Source: Rhodococcus sp. 14-2470-1b (GTDB lineage Bacteria > Actinomycetota > Actinomycetes > Mycobacteriales > Mycobacteriaceae). Taken from it: a stretch of 64,000 nucleotides of DNA. A program made the position numbers and the translations under genes. Of this stretch, positions 25,222-33,794 are shown one piece after another. Within the stretch, counting starts at the first letter, position 1; the number at the start of each line of letters is the position of its first letter. The notes under the pieces are model-generated. The model worked only from the letters and a program-made list of their open reading frames with translations. It searched no databases and was not told the origin of the DNA. The stretch lies in the NCBI RefSeq assembly GCF_002259415.1, contig NZ_NPFY01000016.1, positions 186,001-250,000 of the forward strand. Direction: 5' to 3'.

Positions 25222-26040
25222 ATGACAGTCGACAACGAACTGCTCCGCAAATCGATGACCGGGGTCGGCTTGCTCGCCGGTGGCGCCAACGTCATCATGC
25301 AATTGGGACATCCGGCCGTCGGGTACGGAGTGTTCGAGAGTCGCGTCGAAAGCGGCCAGATCAACCGACATCCGGTCAAGCGGACCCGCACCACCCTGTC
25401 CTACCTGGCCGTCGCAGGCATGGGGGATGACGACGTGAAGGCCGCATATCGTAAGGCGACCAACAGATCTCACGCGGCTGTCAAGTCCACTGCGGACAGT
25501 CCCGTGAAGTACAACGCTTTCGACCCGAACCTGCAGCTGTGGGTGGCTGCGTGCCTGTACCGCGGTTTCGAGGACGTCTATTACGCGCTCTACGACGAAC
25601 CGGACTCGGAGTTTCTCGACGAGATGTACCAGCGGTGTCATGTTCTCGGGTCCACGTTGCAGATGCCGCCCGACATGTGGCCCGCGGACCGCATCACGTT
25701 CGAGAAGTACTGGGACGCAGCTCTGGCCGATGTGCACATCGATCCGACCATCCGTGGATATCTCTACGGAATAGCGTCCGCGACGTTCGTCAAACCCCGA
25801 GTGCTGCACCCGCTCATCGGCCCGTTCATGCGTTTCGTGACAACCGGATTTCTTCCCGAACGATTCAGGGACGAGATGGAACTGCCCTGGGACCCGATCA
25901 AGCAGAAGCGGTTCGATCGGCTCATGGGCACCCTCGCCGTGATCAACCGCGTGACGCCTCAGGTGGTGCGCGAAATGCCGTTCAATGTGCTGCTGTGGGA
26001 CGTGCGCTCCAGAATCCGCGCGGGGCGGGCCCTGGTCTGA
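25222..26040 (+). CDS. DUF2236 family oxygenase-like protein
   Basis: 272 residues of the DUF2236 (MpaB/Lcp) family. The N-terminal VIMQLGHPAVGYGVFESRVESG and HPVKRTRTTLSYLAVAGMG carry the conserved His-Pro and Arg/Thr blocks; LWVAACLYRGFEDVYYALYDE is the family helix where haem ligands lie in latex clearing protein. The ATG at 25222 follows AAGGA. It is controlled most likely by the divergent TetR, through the palindrome between them. Characterised relatives are haem proteins, but whether this one binds haem and what it oxidises is unknown. Its stop at 26040 runs directly into a 17-bp palindrome. Confidence 0.82.
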   Translation: MTVDNELLRKSMTGVGLLAGGANVIMQLGHPAVGYGVFESRVESGQINRHPVKRTRTTLSYLAVAGMGDDDVKAAYRKATNRSHAAVKSTADSPVKYNAFDPNLQLWVAACLYRGFEDVYYALYDEPDSEFLDEMYQRCHVLGSTLQMPPDMWPADRITFEKYWDAALADVHIDPTIRGYLYGIASATFVKPRVLHPLIGPFMRFVTTGFLPERFRDEMELPWDPIKQKRFDRLMGTLAVINRVTPQVVREMPFNVLLWDVRSRIRAGRALV

Positions 26041-26116
26041 TGTGAGTGGAAATGTAGTGCCTTCTGGTCGCTCCGCAGGCTCCGCTCCTGCCCCATGGCC
26101 TACATTTCCACTCACA
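26041..26116. terminator. Palindrome with embedded repeat unit, likely terminator
   Basis: TGTGAGTGGAAATGTAG (26041-26057) is perfectly repeated in reverse at 26100-26116, enclosing 42 bases. The inner part (26067-26091) is a variant of the dispersed 25-base unit in reverse orientation (GTCGCTCCGCAGGCTCC then GCTCCTGC). It lies between the stops of the DUF2236 and the convergent molybdoenzyme genes. The arm sequence is the same as at 2289, so outer palindrome and inner unit can exist apart or nested. Confidence 0.75.
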
Positions 26117-26122
26117 TAGGGG

Positions 26123-28477
26123 TCAGCTGAGATGCCGCGGCTGCGGGTGGTCCTTGTGCGCCTCGTCGGAGCCGACGCGGTCCTGCGCCCCCTCACCCGA
26201 GCGCGCGTGCGGGGTCCCCGTGCGAACGAGCTGGATCACCACGGACTTCGAGGTGGGGCAATTGCTGTCGGTGGCCGTCGAGTCGAGCGGAACCAGGGGA
26301 TTCGTCTCCGGGTAGTACGCAGCCGCGCACCCGCGCGGAGTGTCGTACTCGACTATGCGGAAGCCATCGGCGCAGCGGTCGACGTCGTCGTCCTCCCACC
26401 GCGTCAGCAAGTCCACGATGTCGCCGTCCTGGAAGCCGAGCGCCGCGATGTCCTCGCGATGCACGAACACCACGCGCCGCCCACCTTCGATTCCGCGGTA
26501 CCGATCGCTCAGGCCGTAGATCGTGGTGTTGAACTGATCGTGGCTGCGCAGCGTCTGCAACAGCAGGTGGCCGTCGGGCACATGCAGTACGTCGATCGGC
26601 GACGTCGTGAATTCGCCTCTACCCGAGGTGGTCTCGAACGTTCGTGAGTCGCGAGGTGGATGCGGAAGCACGAAACCGCCGGGCCGTCGGACATTGACCT
26701 CGTAGCCCTCGCACCCGTTGACGACGCGTGAGATGTGCGAGCGGATGGTGCTGTAGTTCTCGCGCATACCCTTCCAGTCGATACCGTGGCGGTCCCCGAC
26801 GGCCGCCTCGGCGATACCGGTCAGGATGGCGACCTCGGATTTGAGCAGATCGCTCGCCGGCTTCAGCGGTCCGCGCGACGAGTGCACCGAGCACGTCGAG
26901 TCCTCGACGGAAATCCACTGCTCTCCGGTCGCCTGAATGTCCTTCTCGGTCCTACCGAGAGTAGGCAGGATGAGGGCGGTGTCGCCCGTGACAAGGTGTG
27001 AGCGGTTGATCTTCGTGGAGATGTGCACCGTCATTGCCATGCGCCGCATTGCGTCGAACGTGACTGTCGAGTCCGGCGTCGCCTGAACGAAATTGCCGCC
27101 GAGCCCGAGGAAGAAACTGGCCTTGCCGTCGCGCATGGCTCGAATGGAATCGACGGTGTCCAGGCCGTGCTCGCGCGGCGGGTCGAAGCCGAACTCGGCC
27201 TGGATGGAATCGAGGAAATGATCGGGCACCCGTTCCCAGATGCCCATCGTCCGGTCGCCCTGGACGTTCGAGTGGCCACGTACCGGAAGGAGCCCGGCGC
27301 CTGGCTTTCCGATGTTGCCCTGCGCGAACGCGAGATTGGTGACTTCCTTGATGGTGGCGACGGCGTTGCGGTGCTGCGTCAGACCCATCGCCCAGCAGAA
27401 GACGGTGGCCTTCGAATCGCGCAGCATCTGCGCGGCCTCGGTGATCTGGTGGCGGGACAGACCCGTCGACGCGGTCACGACGTCCCAGTCGACGGCGGTG
27501 ACGTTGGCGCGCCAGGACTCGAAGCCGGTGGTGTACTGCTCGACGAAGGCGTGGTCGATCGCGTCCCATTCGACGAGCAGCGACCCGATGGCCTGGAACA
27601 GTGCGAGGTCACCGTTCACACGAATGGGGAGGTGGAAGTCGGACAGGTCCGTTCCAGGCCCGACCATCCCGCGGGGCGTCTGTGGATTCTTGAAGTTGAC
27701 CAGTCCGGCTTCGCGCAACGGGTTGATCGACAGAATCCTGGCGCCGTTCTGCTTGGCCTTCTCCAGCGCGGACAGCATGCGTGGATGGTTGGTGCCGGGG
27801 TTCTGGCCTGCGAGGACGATCAGCTCGGCGTCGTACACGTCCTGGAGGGTGACGCTGGCCTTGCCGATGCCGATGGTCTCCTGCAGAGCGATCGACGTCG
27901 ACTCGTGGCACATGTTGGAACAGTCGGGCAGGTTGTTGGTGCCGAACGCACGGGCGAAAAGCTGGTAGACGAAGGCGGATTCGTTCGACGCGCGGCCCGA
28001 GGTGTAGAAGATCGCCTCGTCCGGAGTGTTCAGAGACTTCAGATGGTCGCCGATGAGTCGGAACGCGTCGTCCCACTCGATCGGCTCGTAGAACCGTCCG
28101 CCGGGGAGTTTGACCATCGGGTGGGTGATGCGACCTTGCTGACCGAGCCAGTGCTCACTCATGGAGTCGAGCTCGGCGATGCTGTGGGCCGCGAAGAACT
28201 CCGGCGTCGCGCGGGTCGTCGTCGCCTCCTCGGCAACTGCTTTCGCGCCGTTCTCGCAGAACTCTGCCGCGTGACGGTGGCCGGGATCCGGGTCCGGCCA
28301 CGCGCAACTCATGCAGTCGAAGCCCTCGGCCTGATTGAGGTCGAGGAGAGTCTTGGCGGTGCGCACCGGCCCCATGTGTCCGAGTGCGCGCTTCATCGAC
28401 ACCGCAACGGCGACGGGTCCGGCCGCATGTGTCTTGGGCTTGTCTATCTTCAGGTCGGCTTCGTCGTAGTCGCGCAC
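26123..28477 (-). CDS. FdhF/YdeP-family molybdopterin oxidoreductase
   Basis: 784-residue single-chain molybdenum enzyme of the formate-dehydrogenase-alpha-like YdeP family. Family segments include FDCMSCAWPDPDPGHRHAAEFCENGAKA near residue 55, the bis-MGD region TSGRASNESAFVYQLFARAFG with CSNMCHEST, and the C-terminal MopB domain with LQTLRSHDQFNTTIYG. No N-terminal ferredoxin domain or selenocysteine is seen. The GTG start at 28477 follows AGGAAAGGG. Members are often annotated as formate dehydrogenase, but the physiological substrate and electron partner are not established; no fdhD or cofactor gene is nearby. The acyl-CoA-binding protein gene lies 40 bases upstream on the same strand. Confidence 0.88.
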   Translation of the reverse strand: MRDYDEADLKIDKPKTHAAGPVAVAVSMKRALGHMGPVRTAKTLLDLNQAEGFDCMSCAWPDPDPGHRHAAEFCENGAKAVAEEATTTRATPEFFAAHSIAELDSMSEHWLGQQGRITHPMVKLPGGRFYEPIEWDDAFRLIGDHLKSLNTPDEAIFYTSGRASNESAFVYQLFARAFGTNNLPDCSNMCHESTSIALQETIGIGKASVTLQDVYDAELIVLAGQNPGTNHPRMLSALEKAKQNGARILSINPLREAGLVNFKNPQTPRGMVGPGTDLSDFHLPIRVNGDLALFQAIGSLLVEWDAIDHAFVEQYTTGFESWRANVTAVDWDVVTASTGLSRHQITEAAQMLRDSKATVFCWAMGLTQHRNAVATIKEVTNLAFAQGNIGKPGAGLLPVRGHSNVQGDRTMGIWERVPDHFLDSIQAEFGFDPPREHGLDTVDSIRAMRDGKASFFLGLGGNFVQATPDSTVTFDAMRRMAMTVHISTKINRSHLVTGDTALILPTLGRTEKDIQATGEQWISVEDSTCSVHSSRGPLKPASDLLKSEVAILTGIAEAAVGDRHGIDWKGMRENYSTIRSHISRVVNGCEGYEVNVRRPGGFVLPHPPRDSRTFETTSGRGEFTTSPIDVLHVPDGHLLLQTLRSHDQFNTTIYGLSDRYRGIEGGRRVVFVHREDIAALGFQDGDIVDLLTRWEDDDVDRCADGFRIVEYDTPRGCAAAYYPETNPLVPLDSTATDSNCPTSKSVVIQLVRTGTPHARSGEGAQDRVGSDEAHKDHPQPRHLS

Positions 28478-28517
28478 GCGGTCCCTTTCCTCGCCGGTGA
28501 CCGCGGCGCCCGCCGGG

Positions 28518-28775
28518 TCAGCCGAGAAGCTTTCCGACCAGGTCGACGTAGGACTGCTTCGCCGAATCCTGGCTGGTGCCCTCGAGCTTCGCCCAGGCGT
28601 CGTACTTGGCGCGGTTCACCATGTCCAGTCGTCCTGGACGCTTACCCGTGACGTCGCCGTTCGAACCTTGCTTGTACAACGAGTAGAGGCTCAGCAGGTC
28701 GTCGTTGCTCGGCTTGGAGGTGAGGGTCTTGACGTCGACTTGAGCTTGCTGGAAGGACTGATCGAGATCGGACAT
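28518..28775 (-). CDS. Acyl-CoA-binding protein
   Basis: 85-residue four-helix ACBP. The core LYSLYKQGSNGDVTGKRPGRLDMVNRAKYDAW is the classical acyl-CoA binding block (the Tyr and Lys residues contact the CoA headgroup), and YVDLVGKLL closes the last helix. The ATG at 28775 has AGGAG five bases upstream; an in-frame GTG two codons earlier is less likely. It buffers and carries long-chain acyl-CoA in the cytosol. ACBPs are scattered among bacteria, but present in several Actinobacteria. It could be cotranscribed with the molybdoenzyme gene, with no functional link evident. Confidence 0.95.
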   Translation of the reverse strand: MSDLDQSFQQAQVDVKTLTSKPSNDDLLSLYSLYKQGSNGDVTGKRPGRLDMVNRAKYDAWAKLEGTSQDSAKQSYVDLVGKLLG

Positions 28776-28818
28776 CTTCACTCCTGGGGCATGTGCGTCG
28801 GTGGTGCGGTCGCGTCGA

Positions 28819-29385
28819 TCATGGCACGAGGGCGGAAGCGCTGGAAACCAGTCGGACGCAATGGGCTACGAACTTCTCTCGCGGTGTGCGGACGGTCCCG
28901 TCCAGGTATCCGACGAACAATGCGGTGAGCGCACCGACGACACCCACGGCAACCAGATGCCGGTCGTCCTCGGAGAGTTCCGTCAGCTGTGCCTCGACCA
29001 GGGAGACGAACGTGGGTGCGAGCGCGAGGCCGCTCCCACTGATAGCGGACTCGGACATCGGTGCCAGCAGCAGGACGCGACCGACGCTGGGCTGGTCGAG
29101 GACCAGTTCGACGAACGCGCGCACCGGGGCCTCCGGACTGGTGGCGGGTACCGCGCCGGCGATGGCGGCGCGCGCGAGCTCGCCGACGTGGCCGTACACC
29201 GCGCGGATGAACGTGTCGCGGTCGGTGAAGCTCTCGTAGAAGTACCGCTCGGTGAGTCCCGCCGTGCGGCAGACCGCCCGGACGGTGACCGACGGAGCCT
29301 TCGGGTCTCCCAGCATCTCGATCCCTGCGTCGAGCAGGGCGTGATAGCGCTGGTACTGCCTGTCCGCGAGGGATTGACTACGCAT
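28819..29385 (-). CDS. TetR-family transcriptional regulator
   Basis: 188 residues beginning MRSQSLADRQ. The helix-turn-helix is VRAVCRTAGLTERYFYESFTDRDTF, closely similar to that of the TetR at 24330-25136, and the ligand domain ends normally without a tail. Its start codon lies inside a perfect 18-base inverted repeat shared with the divergent DUF2236 gene, so both genes begin with the same four codons (Met-Arg-Ser-Gln). No ribosome-binding site precedes the start, and a plausible -10 (TATGAT) lies 7 bases ahead of it, indicating a leaderless transcript. Likely represses itself and the divergent oxygenase. Confidence 0.9.
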   Translation of the reverse strand: MRSQSLADRQYQRYHALLDAGIEMLGDPKAPSVTVRAVCRTAGLTERYFYESFTDRDTFIRAVYGHVGELARAAIAGAVPATSPEAPVRAFVELVLDQPSVGRVLLLAPMSESAISGSGLALAPTFVSLVEAQLTELSEDDRHLVAVGVVGALTALFVGYLDGTVRTPREKFVAHCVRLVSSASALVP

Positions 29386-29419
29386 GTTGTCAATCATAAG
29401 CTGACAACATGCGTAGTCA
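29375..29419. promoter_or_regulatory. Symmetric divergent promoter/operator covering both start codons
   Basis: Perfect 18-base arms (29375-29392 and 29402-29419; TGACTACGCATGTTGTCA on the left) surround 9 bases. Both ATGs (29385 minus, 29409 plus) lie inside the arms. Rightward: TTGACT (29374-29379), 16 bases, CATAAG (29396-29401), 7 bases, ATG. Leftward: CTGACT (29420-29415), 16 bases, TATGAT (29398-29393), 7 bases, ATG. This geometry fits two overlapping leaderless promoters and a TetR operator. Promoter elements were read by eye. Confidence 0.75.
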
Positions 29420-30326
29420 GAATGAGCCGCTCGGACCTGACTCACTCACCTGGAAGTACTTCGGGGACTGGCGGGGCCTGCTACAAGGCGTCTGGGCGGG
29501 GTCGATGCAGAACATGCACCCGGGTCTCGGGGCTGGCGTCGAGCAACACTCCAAGTTCTTCGACGAACGGTGGGAGCGGCTCTACCGATCGCTCTACCCC
29601 ATCGGCGGCGTGGTGTTCGACGGCGACCGGGCGGAACAGACCGCGCTGCAGGTGCGCGGCTACCACACCGACATCAAGGGCATCGACTCACAGGGCAGGC
29701 GGTACCACGCACTCGACCCGGAGACGTTCTACTGGGCGCATGCGACGTTCTTCATGGGTACCGTCCTGACTGCCCAGCACTTCATGGGCGGGGTCAGCGA
29801 GGACCAGAAGCGGCAACTTTTCACCGAACACGTTCAGTGGTACCGGCTGTACGGCATGAGCATGAAACCTGTGCCGGAGACCTGGGAGGACTTTCAGCTC
29901 TACTGGAAGCGCATGTGCACCGAGGTTCTCGAGGACAACAGGGCAACCCGAGGAGTACTCGATCTGTCGCAGATCGAGCAGCCGCCCCTTGCGACCTGGA
30001 TCCCCGACGCCGTGTGGGCGGTCATGCGGGTGCCGATCGCACGCGGTGTCGTGTGGATGACGGTGGGAATGTACGACGAGCCGGTGCGTCAGCTCTTGGG
30101 CTATACGTGGAACGACCGTGACGAGACGTTGTTTCGGTTCGTGGGGCGGGGAGTGAATGCGGCGTTCTCGCTGCTTCCGCGCAGACGACGCATGCATCCG
30201 CGGGCCAGAGCGGGATGGGACCGGGCGACCGGGCGGGTCGCGCCGGGCAGTCCGTTGGTGCAGACCCCGGCGCGCAACCTACCGCCGGCCGGCGCCGCAG
30301 GCGATCCCCGGCATTACCACGGATAA
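29409..30326 (+). CDS. DUF2236 family oxygenase-like protein
   Basis: 305 residues, the third DUF2236 protein in 11 kb. LLQGVWAGSMQNMHPGLGAGVEQHSKFFDERWERLYRSL gives the family His-Pro, His-Ser and Arg blocks, followed by HALDPETFYWAHATFFMGTVLTAQHF, the helix that in characterised relatives supplies haem contacts. The C-terminal tail is Arg/Pro-rich (RRRRMHPRARAGWDRATGR). The start codon lies in the divergent palindrome and no ribosome-binding site is seen. Regulation by the divergent TetR is very likely from the layout. Catalytic activity is unknown; relatives cleave rubber or act on small molecules. Confidence 0.83.
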   Translation: MRSQNEPLGPDSLTWKYFGDWRGLLQGVWAGSMQNMHPGLGAGVEQHSKFFDERWERLYRSLYPIGGVVFDGDRAEQTALQVRGYHTDIKGIDSQGRRYHALDPETFYWAHATFFMGTVLTAQHFMGGVSEDQKRQLFTEHVQWYRLYGMSMKPVPETWEDFQLYWKRMCTEVLEDNRATRGVLDLSQIEQPPLATWIPDAVWAVMRVPIARGVVWMTVGMYDEPVRQLLGYTWNDRDETLFRFVGRGVNAAFSLLPRRRRMHPRARAGWDRATGRVAPGSPLVQTPARNLPPAGAAGDPRHYHG

Positions 30327-30358
30327 CCCACTGTGACACTCATAGGAGCATCACAGGG

Positions 30359-31675
30359 TCAGCCCTCCCACCAGGGGCGCAGGGGTACGTCCGCAGCGCC
30401 CTTCGGTCCGAGCTTCACGCCCAGGACCTGATGCAGCTGAACGACATTGCGCTCGAAGCCCAGGCGTGAGCCGGCCATGTACAGGCCCCATACGCGTGCG
30501 GTTCCCTCGCCGGCTTCGGCGACGCAGGCATCCCAGTTGTCCACCAGGTTCTTGCACCACGCCTTCAGGGTCAGCGCGTAGTGCTCACGTAGGTTCTCCT
30601 CGTGCCGGACCTCGAGGCCCACGTCCTGCATTTCGGTGATGATGCGGCCGGAGCCGGTCAGTTCACCGTCGGGGAAGACGTATCGGTCGATGAAGGATCC
30701 GGCGCGGGCGTGACTCCGGTTGTCCGGGCGGGTGATGCAGTGGTTCAACACCCGGCCGCCGACGCGCAGTTTCGACTTGATCGCTTCGAAGTACGCCGGG
30801 TAGTTCTGCACGCCGATGTGTTCGGTCAGGCCGATCGAGGACACCGCGTCGAAGTTCGATTCCGGAATGTCGCGGTAGTCGGAGAAGCGAACCTCCGCGA
30901 GGTCGGACAGTCCTTCCTCGGCAATCGCTTTCTGCGCCCATGCCGCCTGTTCCTTCGACAGCGTCGCGCCGATGGTCTTGACGCCACGGCGTGCGGCGTA
31001 TCGCACCATTCCGCCCCAGCCGCAACCGATGTCGAGCAGTCGGTCGCCTTCCTTCAGGCCGAGCTTCTCGAACACGAGTCGGTACTTGTTCTCCTGCGCG
31101 GCCTCGAGTGAATCGTCCTCCGAGGTGTACGCGGCGCAGGTGTACGTCATCGACGGCCCGAGGACGTACTCGTAGAACGTGTTCGACACGTCGTAGTGGT
31201 GGGAGATCGAGTCGGCGTCGCGTGTCTTCGAGTGGCGAAGGCCTTCGGCGATCCGACGCCACCGCGGCACCACTTCCTGCGGAGGAGGTGCGATGGGTCG
31301 CAACAGATCCCAGCCGAGCGAGCGAGTGATCGACGCCAGTGTCAGAGCGCCGGGGCGCCGGAAATGCAGTTCGTCGCCCATGACACGGAGGATGTCGTAC
31401 GGGTCTCCGGGATGGACGCCGACGGCTTCGAGGTCACCGGAGACGTAGGCGCGTGCCATTCCGAGGTCGCCGGGAGCTGTTGCCAGGTAGGTGGTTCCGC
31501 GGGGGCTCTTGAGGTTGAGTCCGAGAGTCGCGTCCTCGGGGCCTGCGGCGCTTCCGTCGTACGCGGTGAAGCGCAGCGGGATGTTTCCGTCGGACAGAAG
31601 TTCGAGGATCTGAGAGATGGTGAGCTTGTTCGCTCGGTGCGCGTCCTGCGCCGTGGGTTCCTTGAACGTTGTCAT
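30359..31675 (-). CDS. SAM-dependent cyclopropane/methyl-branched fatty acid synthase
   Basis: 438-residue CFA-synthase family enzyme that acts on unsaturated acyl chains of phospholipids. The SAM-binding motif is LLDIGCGWGGM, preceded by the usual ISHHYDVSNTFYEYVLG, and FIDRYVFPDGELTGSGRI forms part of the active site. It overlaps the upstream FAD-dependent oxidoreductase by four bases. This pair is the arrangement of TmsB/TmsA, which install and then reduce a 10-methylene group to give 10-methyl (tuberculostearic-type) acids. By neighbourhood (SRPBCC gene, recR) it corresponds to the Rv3720-Rv3719-Rv3718c segment rather than Rv0447c-Rv0449c of M. tuberculosis, so the exact product is unsettled. 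Confidence 0.88.
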   Translation of the reverse strand: MTTFKEPTAQDAHRANKLTISQILELLSDGNIPLRFTAYDGSAAGPEDATLGLNLKSPRGTTYLATAPGDLGMARAYVSGDLEAVGVHPGDPYDILRVMGDELHFRRPGALTLASITRSLGWDLLRPIAPPPQEVVPRWRRIAEGLRHSKTRDADSISHHYDVSNTFYEYVLGPSMTYTCAAYTSEDDSLEAAQENKYRLVFEKLGLKEGDRLLDIGCGWGGMVRYAARRGVKTIGATLSKEQAAWAQKAIAEEGLSDLAEVRFSDYRDIPESNFDAVSSIGLTEHIGVQNYPAYFEAIKSKLRVGGRVLNHCITRPDNRSHARAGSFIDRYVFPDGELTGSGRIITEMQDVGLEVRHEENLREHYALTLKAWCKNLVDNWDACVAEAGEGTARVWGLYMAGSRLGFERNVVQLHQVLGVKLGPKGAADVPLRPWWEG

Positions 31676-33108
31676 TTTCCTTGCACCGCCTTCGAATACA
31701 GATCCAGCAATCGGGAATCGGGGTCGTATCGTTTCTTCAGTTCTGCGAGTCTCTCGCCGCCGTAGAGCTCGGAGAACTCGGCTTCGGAGTAGAACGCATC
31801 GGAGTAGAGCGACTTGTGGCCGTCGAAATCGGTGACCTTCTTCTCGATGGCGCGGTTGGCCGCACCGTCGGGCTCACCTGGGGTGATGGGGACCGAGGAC
31901 CAGAAGCCGACGTTGACGTACGTGCGTTTCGGTTCGAGGGGGTAGAGGGGCCACGGGCGCGCGGCGTCGGCGCCGGGAGGGGCGGGTTCGCGAAGACGCA
32001 ACGGGCACAGCCACAGTGGCTCGATCGGGATCTCCGTCAAGAACCACCTCAGGAACGAGGCGGTGTTCTCGATCGGAACCTCGATGTCCTGAACCACCCG
32101 TTCGCGCGGCGGATTGCCCTTGCGGGCTTCGAGCCGATCGGCGATGTCGTACTTGCGGTCGAGCGCAATGAGTTTCCAGTAGAAACTGGATCGGCGGTAC
32201 TTCTTGGGCCAGAAACGTCTGATCTTGGGGTTCTGTGTGCCGAAGGCCCGGGAGCACCAGAACCAGTCGGTGTCCCAGCGCCACAGGTAATCGGCGATGG
32301 TCAGTCGGTCGGTGGTCTTCTGCTGAATGGACCGGTAGTAGATCTCCGAACCTGCGTGGTACTCGCTGACCGGGCCGGGCGCCGCGCTCTGGACACCGAG
32401 CGTCAGGTAACTCTCCTCCGGTGTGAACACGACGCCGTCGAGGTAGTGCACCGGGGTGCCCTCGTACGAGCGGTCACGCACGATGTCGTCCATCGTGGCC
32501 TGCATGACGTCGAGGTCGTGGAAGCGCAGGTGGCGCAGCTCCACGTAGGGAAGTACGGGTTCGAGCTGAATCTTCAGGCGGGTCGAGTACCCGAGCGTTC
32601 CGTAGGAGTTGGGAAAACCCCAGAACAGGTCGGAATTCTCGCCGTCGGGCGTGGCGGTGACGACGGTGCCACTGCCGGTGAGGATGTCGATCTCCAGGAC
32701 CGATTCGTGCGGCAGTCCGTTACGGAACGACGTGCTCTCGATACCGAGGCCGGTGACCGCGCCACCGAGGGTGATGGTCTTGAGCTGCGGTACGACGAAC
32801 GGTGCCAGACCGTAGGGGAGTGTCGCGGCGACGAGGTCCTCGTATGTGCACATTCCTGCCACATCGGCCGTCCGGTCCTGCGGGTTGACGGTGACGACGC
32901 TCGTCAGTCCCGATACGTCGAGACCGGGGGCCGTCGATGCTGCGCGGGCGCGGAAGAGGTTCGACGTCTTCTTCGCCAAGCGCACGGTGGCGGAAGCGGG
33001 GATGGCGCGGTAACTCTCGAGCAGCAGTTCCACGCCGGCACGATGTGCGGCGAATCCGCTTTCTCGCGGGGCTGGCCTACGTCGGGGAAGAGCAATCGCA
33101 GATGGCAC
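31672..33108 (-). CDS. FAD-binding oxidoreductase (TmsA-like reductase)
   Basis: 478 residues. An N-terminal PCMH-type FAD domain (about residues 60-210) has TVNPQDRTADVAGMCTYEDL, VPQLKTITLGGAVTGLGIE and HESVLEIDILTGSGTVV; the C-terminal half resembles the sterol-reductase-like (DHCR24) cap. The start is a GTG at 33108 that is poorly supported by a ribosome-binding site; TATAGC lies eight bases before it, so a leaderless start is possible. It is translationally coupled to the methyltransferase downstream and most likely reduces the methylene lipid intermediate. The upstream 251-base gap (33109-33359) is divergent promoter space with no other gene seen. Confidence 0.86.
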   Translation of the reverse strand: MPSAIALPRRRPAPRESGFAAHRAGVELLLESYRAIPASATVRLAKKTSNLFRARAASTAPGLDVSGLTSVVTVNPQDRTADVAGMCTYEDLVAATLPYGLAPFVVPQLKTITLGGAVTGLGIESTSFRNGLPHESVLEIDILTGSGTVVTATPDGENSDLFWGFPNSYGTLGYSTRLKIQLEPVLPYVELRHLRFHDLDVMQATMDDIVRDRSYEGTPVHYLDGVVFTPEESYLTLGVQSAAPGPVSEYHAGSEIYYRSIQQKTTDRLTIADYLWRWDTDWFWCSRAFGTQNPKIRRFWPKKYRRSSFYWKLIALDRKYDIADRLEARKGNPPRERVVQDIEVPIENTASFLRWFLTEIPIEPLWLCPLRLREPAPPGADAARPWPLYPLEPKRTYVNVGFWSSVPITPGEPDGAANRAIEKKVTDFDGHKSLYSDAFYSEAEFSELYGGERLAELKKRYDPDSRLLDLYSKAVQGK

Positions 33109-33359
33109 ATGAAGACGCTATATCCAGGCGTGCCGCGGAGCCACCGAGTATGCGGCCCCGACTGCGAAATTTCACGTAAATGTTGTCGTCGAACGAGGCA
33201 TTACGGACAAATGTATGCACCACGCATGTTGTTTGTGCAGCTAAAGAATTATCGGTGAACCCCATCACACACCCCGATATCCTCTTCCCTTCCGCGTCTT
33301 CGGGGAGTGCAGGATAGGACGCGAGGACTCACATTCGCGTCAACCCGAGGAGACACCAC

Positions 33360-33794
33360 GTGGCACAGGTAAGCGCCAGCAGTTCCATCACCATCGCTCA
33401 GACACCGGAGCAGGTGCTGGCTGCGCTCGTCGACTACGAGACGGTTCGCCCCCGAATCCTCCCCGAGCAGTATCTCGACTACACCGTCGTCGAAGGCGGC
33501 CAGGGCAACGGCACCGTCGCGCAGTGGACACTGCAAGCCACCTCGAAGCGGTCACGCAACGTGAAGGCGACCGTCGCGGTCGACGGCTCGACCATCGTCG
33601 AACGCGACGCCAACTCCTCGATGGTCACCACCTGGACCGTGGCCCCGTCGGGAGCCGGCAGCGAGGTCACCACCACGACCGAGTGGAAAGGCGCCGGAGG
33701 CATCGGGGGCTTCTTCGAGAAGACCTTCGCGCCCCTCGGTCTGAAGAAGATCCAGACACAGACCTTGGCCAACCTCGAACGCGAAGTCCGCTAG
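33360..33794 (+). CDS. SRPBCC (START-like) family protein
   Basis: 144-residue SRPBCC-fold protein: the start SASSSITIAQTPEQVLAALVDYETVRPRILP, the central beta strands around VAQWTLQATSKRSRNVKATV and the long C-terminal helix FFEKTFAPLGLKKIQTQTLANL are typical of the ligand-binding helix-grip fold. The GTG at 33360 follows GAGGAGACACCAC. It is divergent from the FAD reductase/methyltransferase pair, the same neighbourhood as Rv3718c in mycobacteria, so it may bind a lipid or intermediate of that pathway, though no ligand is known. The stop overlaps that of the convergent TetR gene by four bases. Confidence 0.85.
   Translation: MAQVSASSSITIAQTPEQVLAALVDYETVRPRILPEQYLDYTVVEGGQGNGTVAQWTLQATSKRSRNVKATVAVDGSTIVERDANSSMVTTWTVAPSGAGSEVTTTTEWKGAGGIGGFFEKTFAPLGLKKIQTQTLANLEREVR

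Noticed and set aside
27023..28651. 542-residue frame antisense to the molybdoenzyme
   Set aside because: Composition is that of a codon-bias shadow; the opposite strand encodes a clear protein family.
30331..30356. CTGTGA/TCACAG pair as terminator between convergent genes
   Set aside because: Only 6 bp with a 14-base loop; too weak to claim.
31669..33258. 529-residue frame antisense to the FAD oxidoreductase
   Set aside because: Shadow of the real gene with no motif; starts inside the neighbouring gene.
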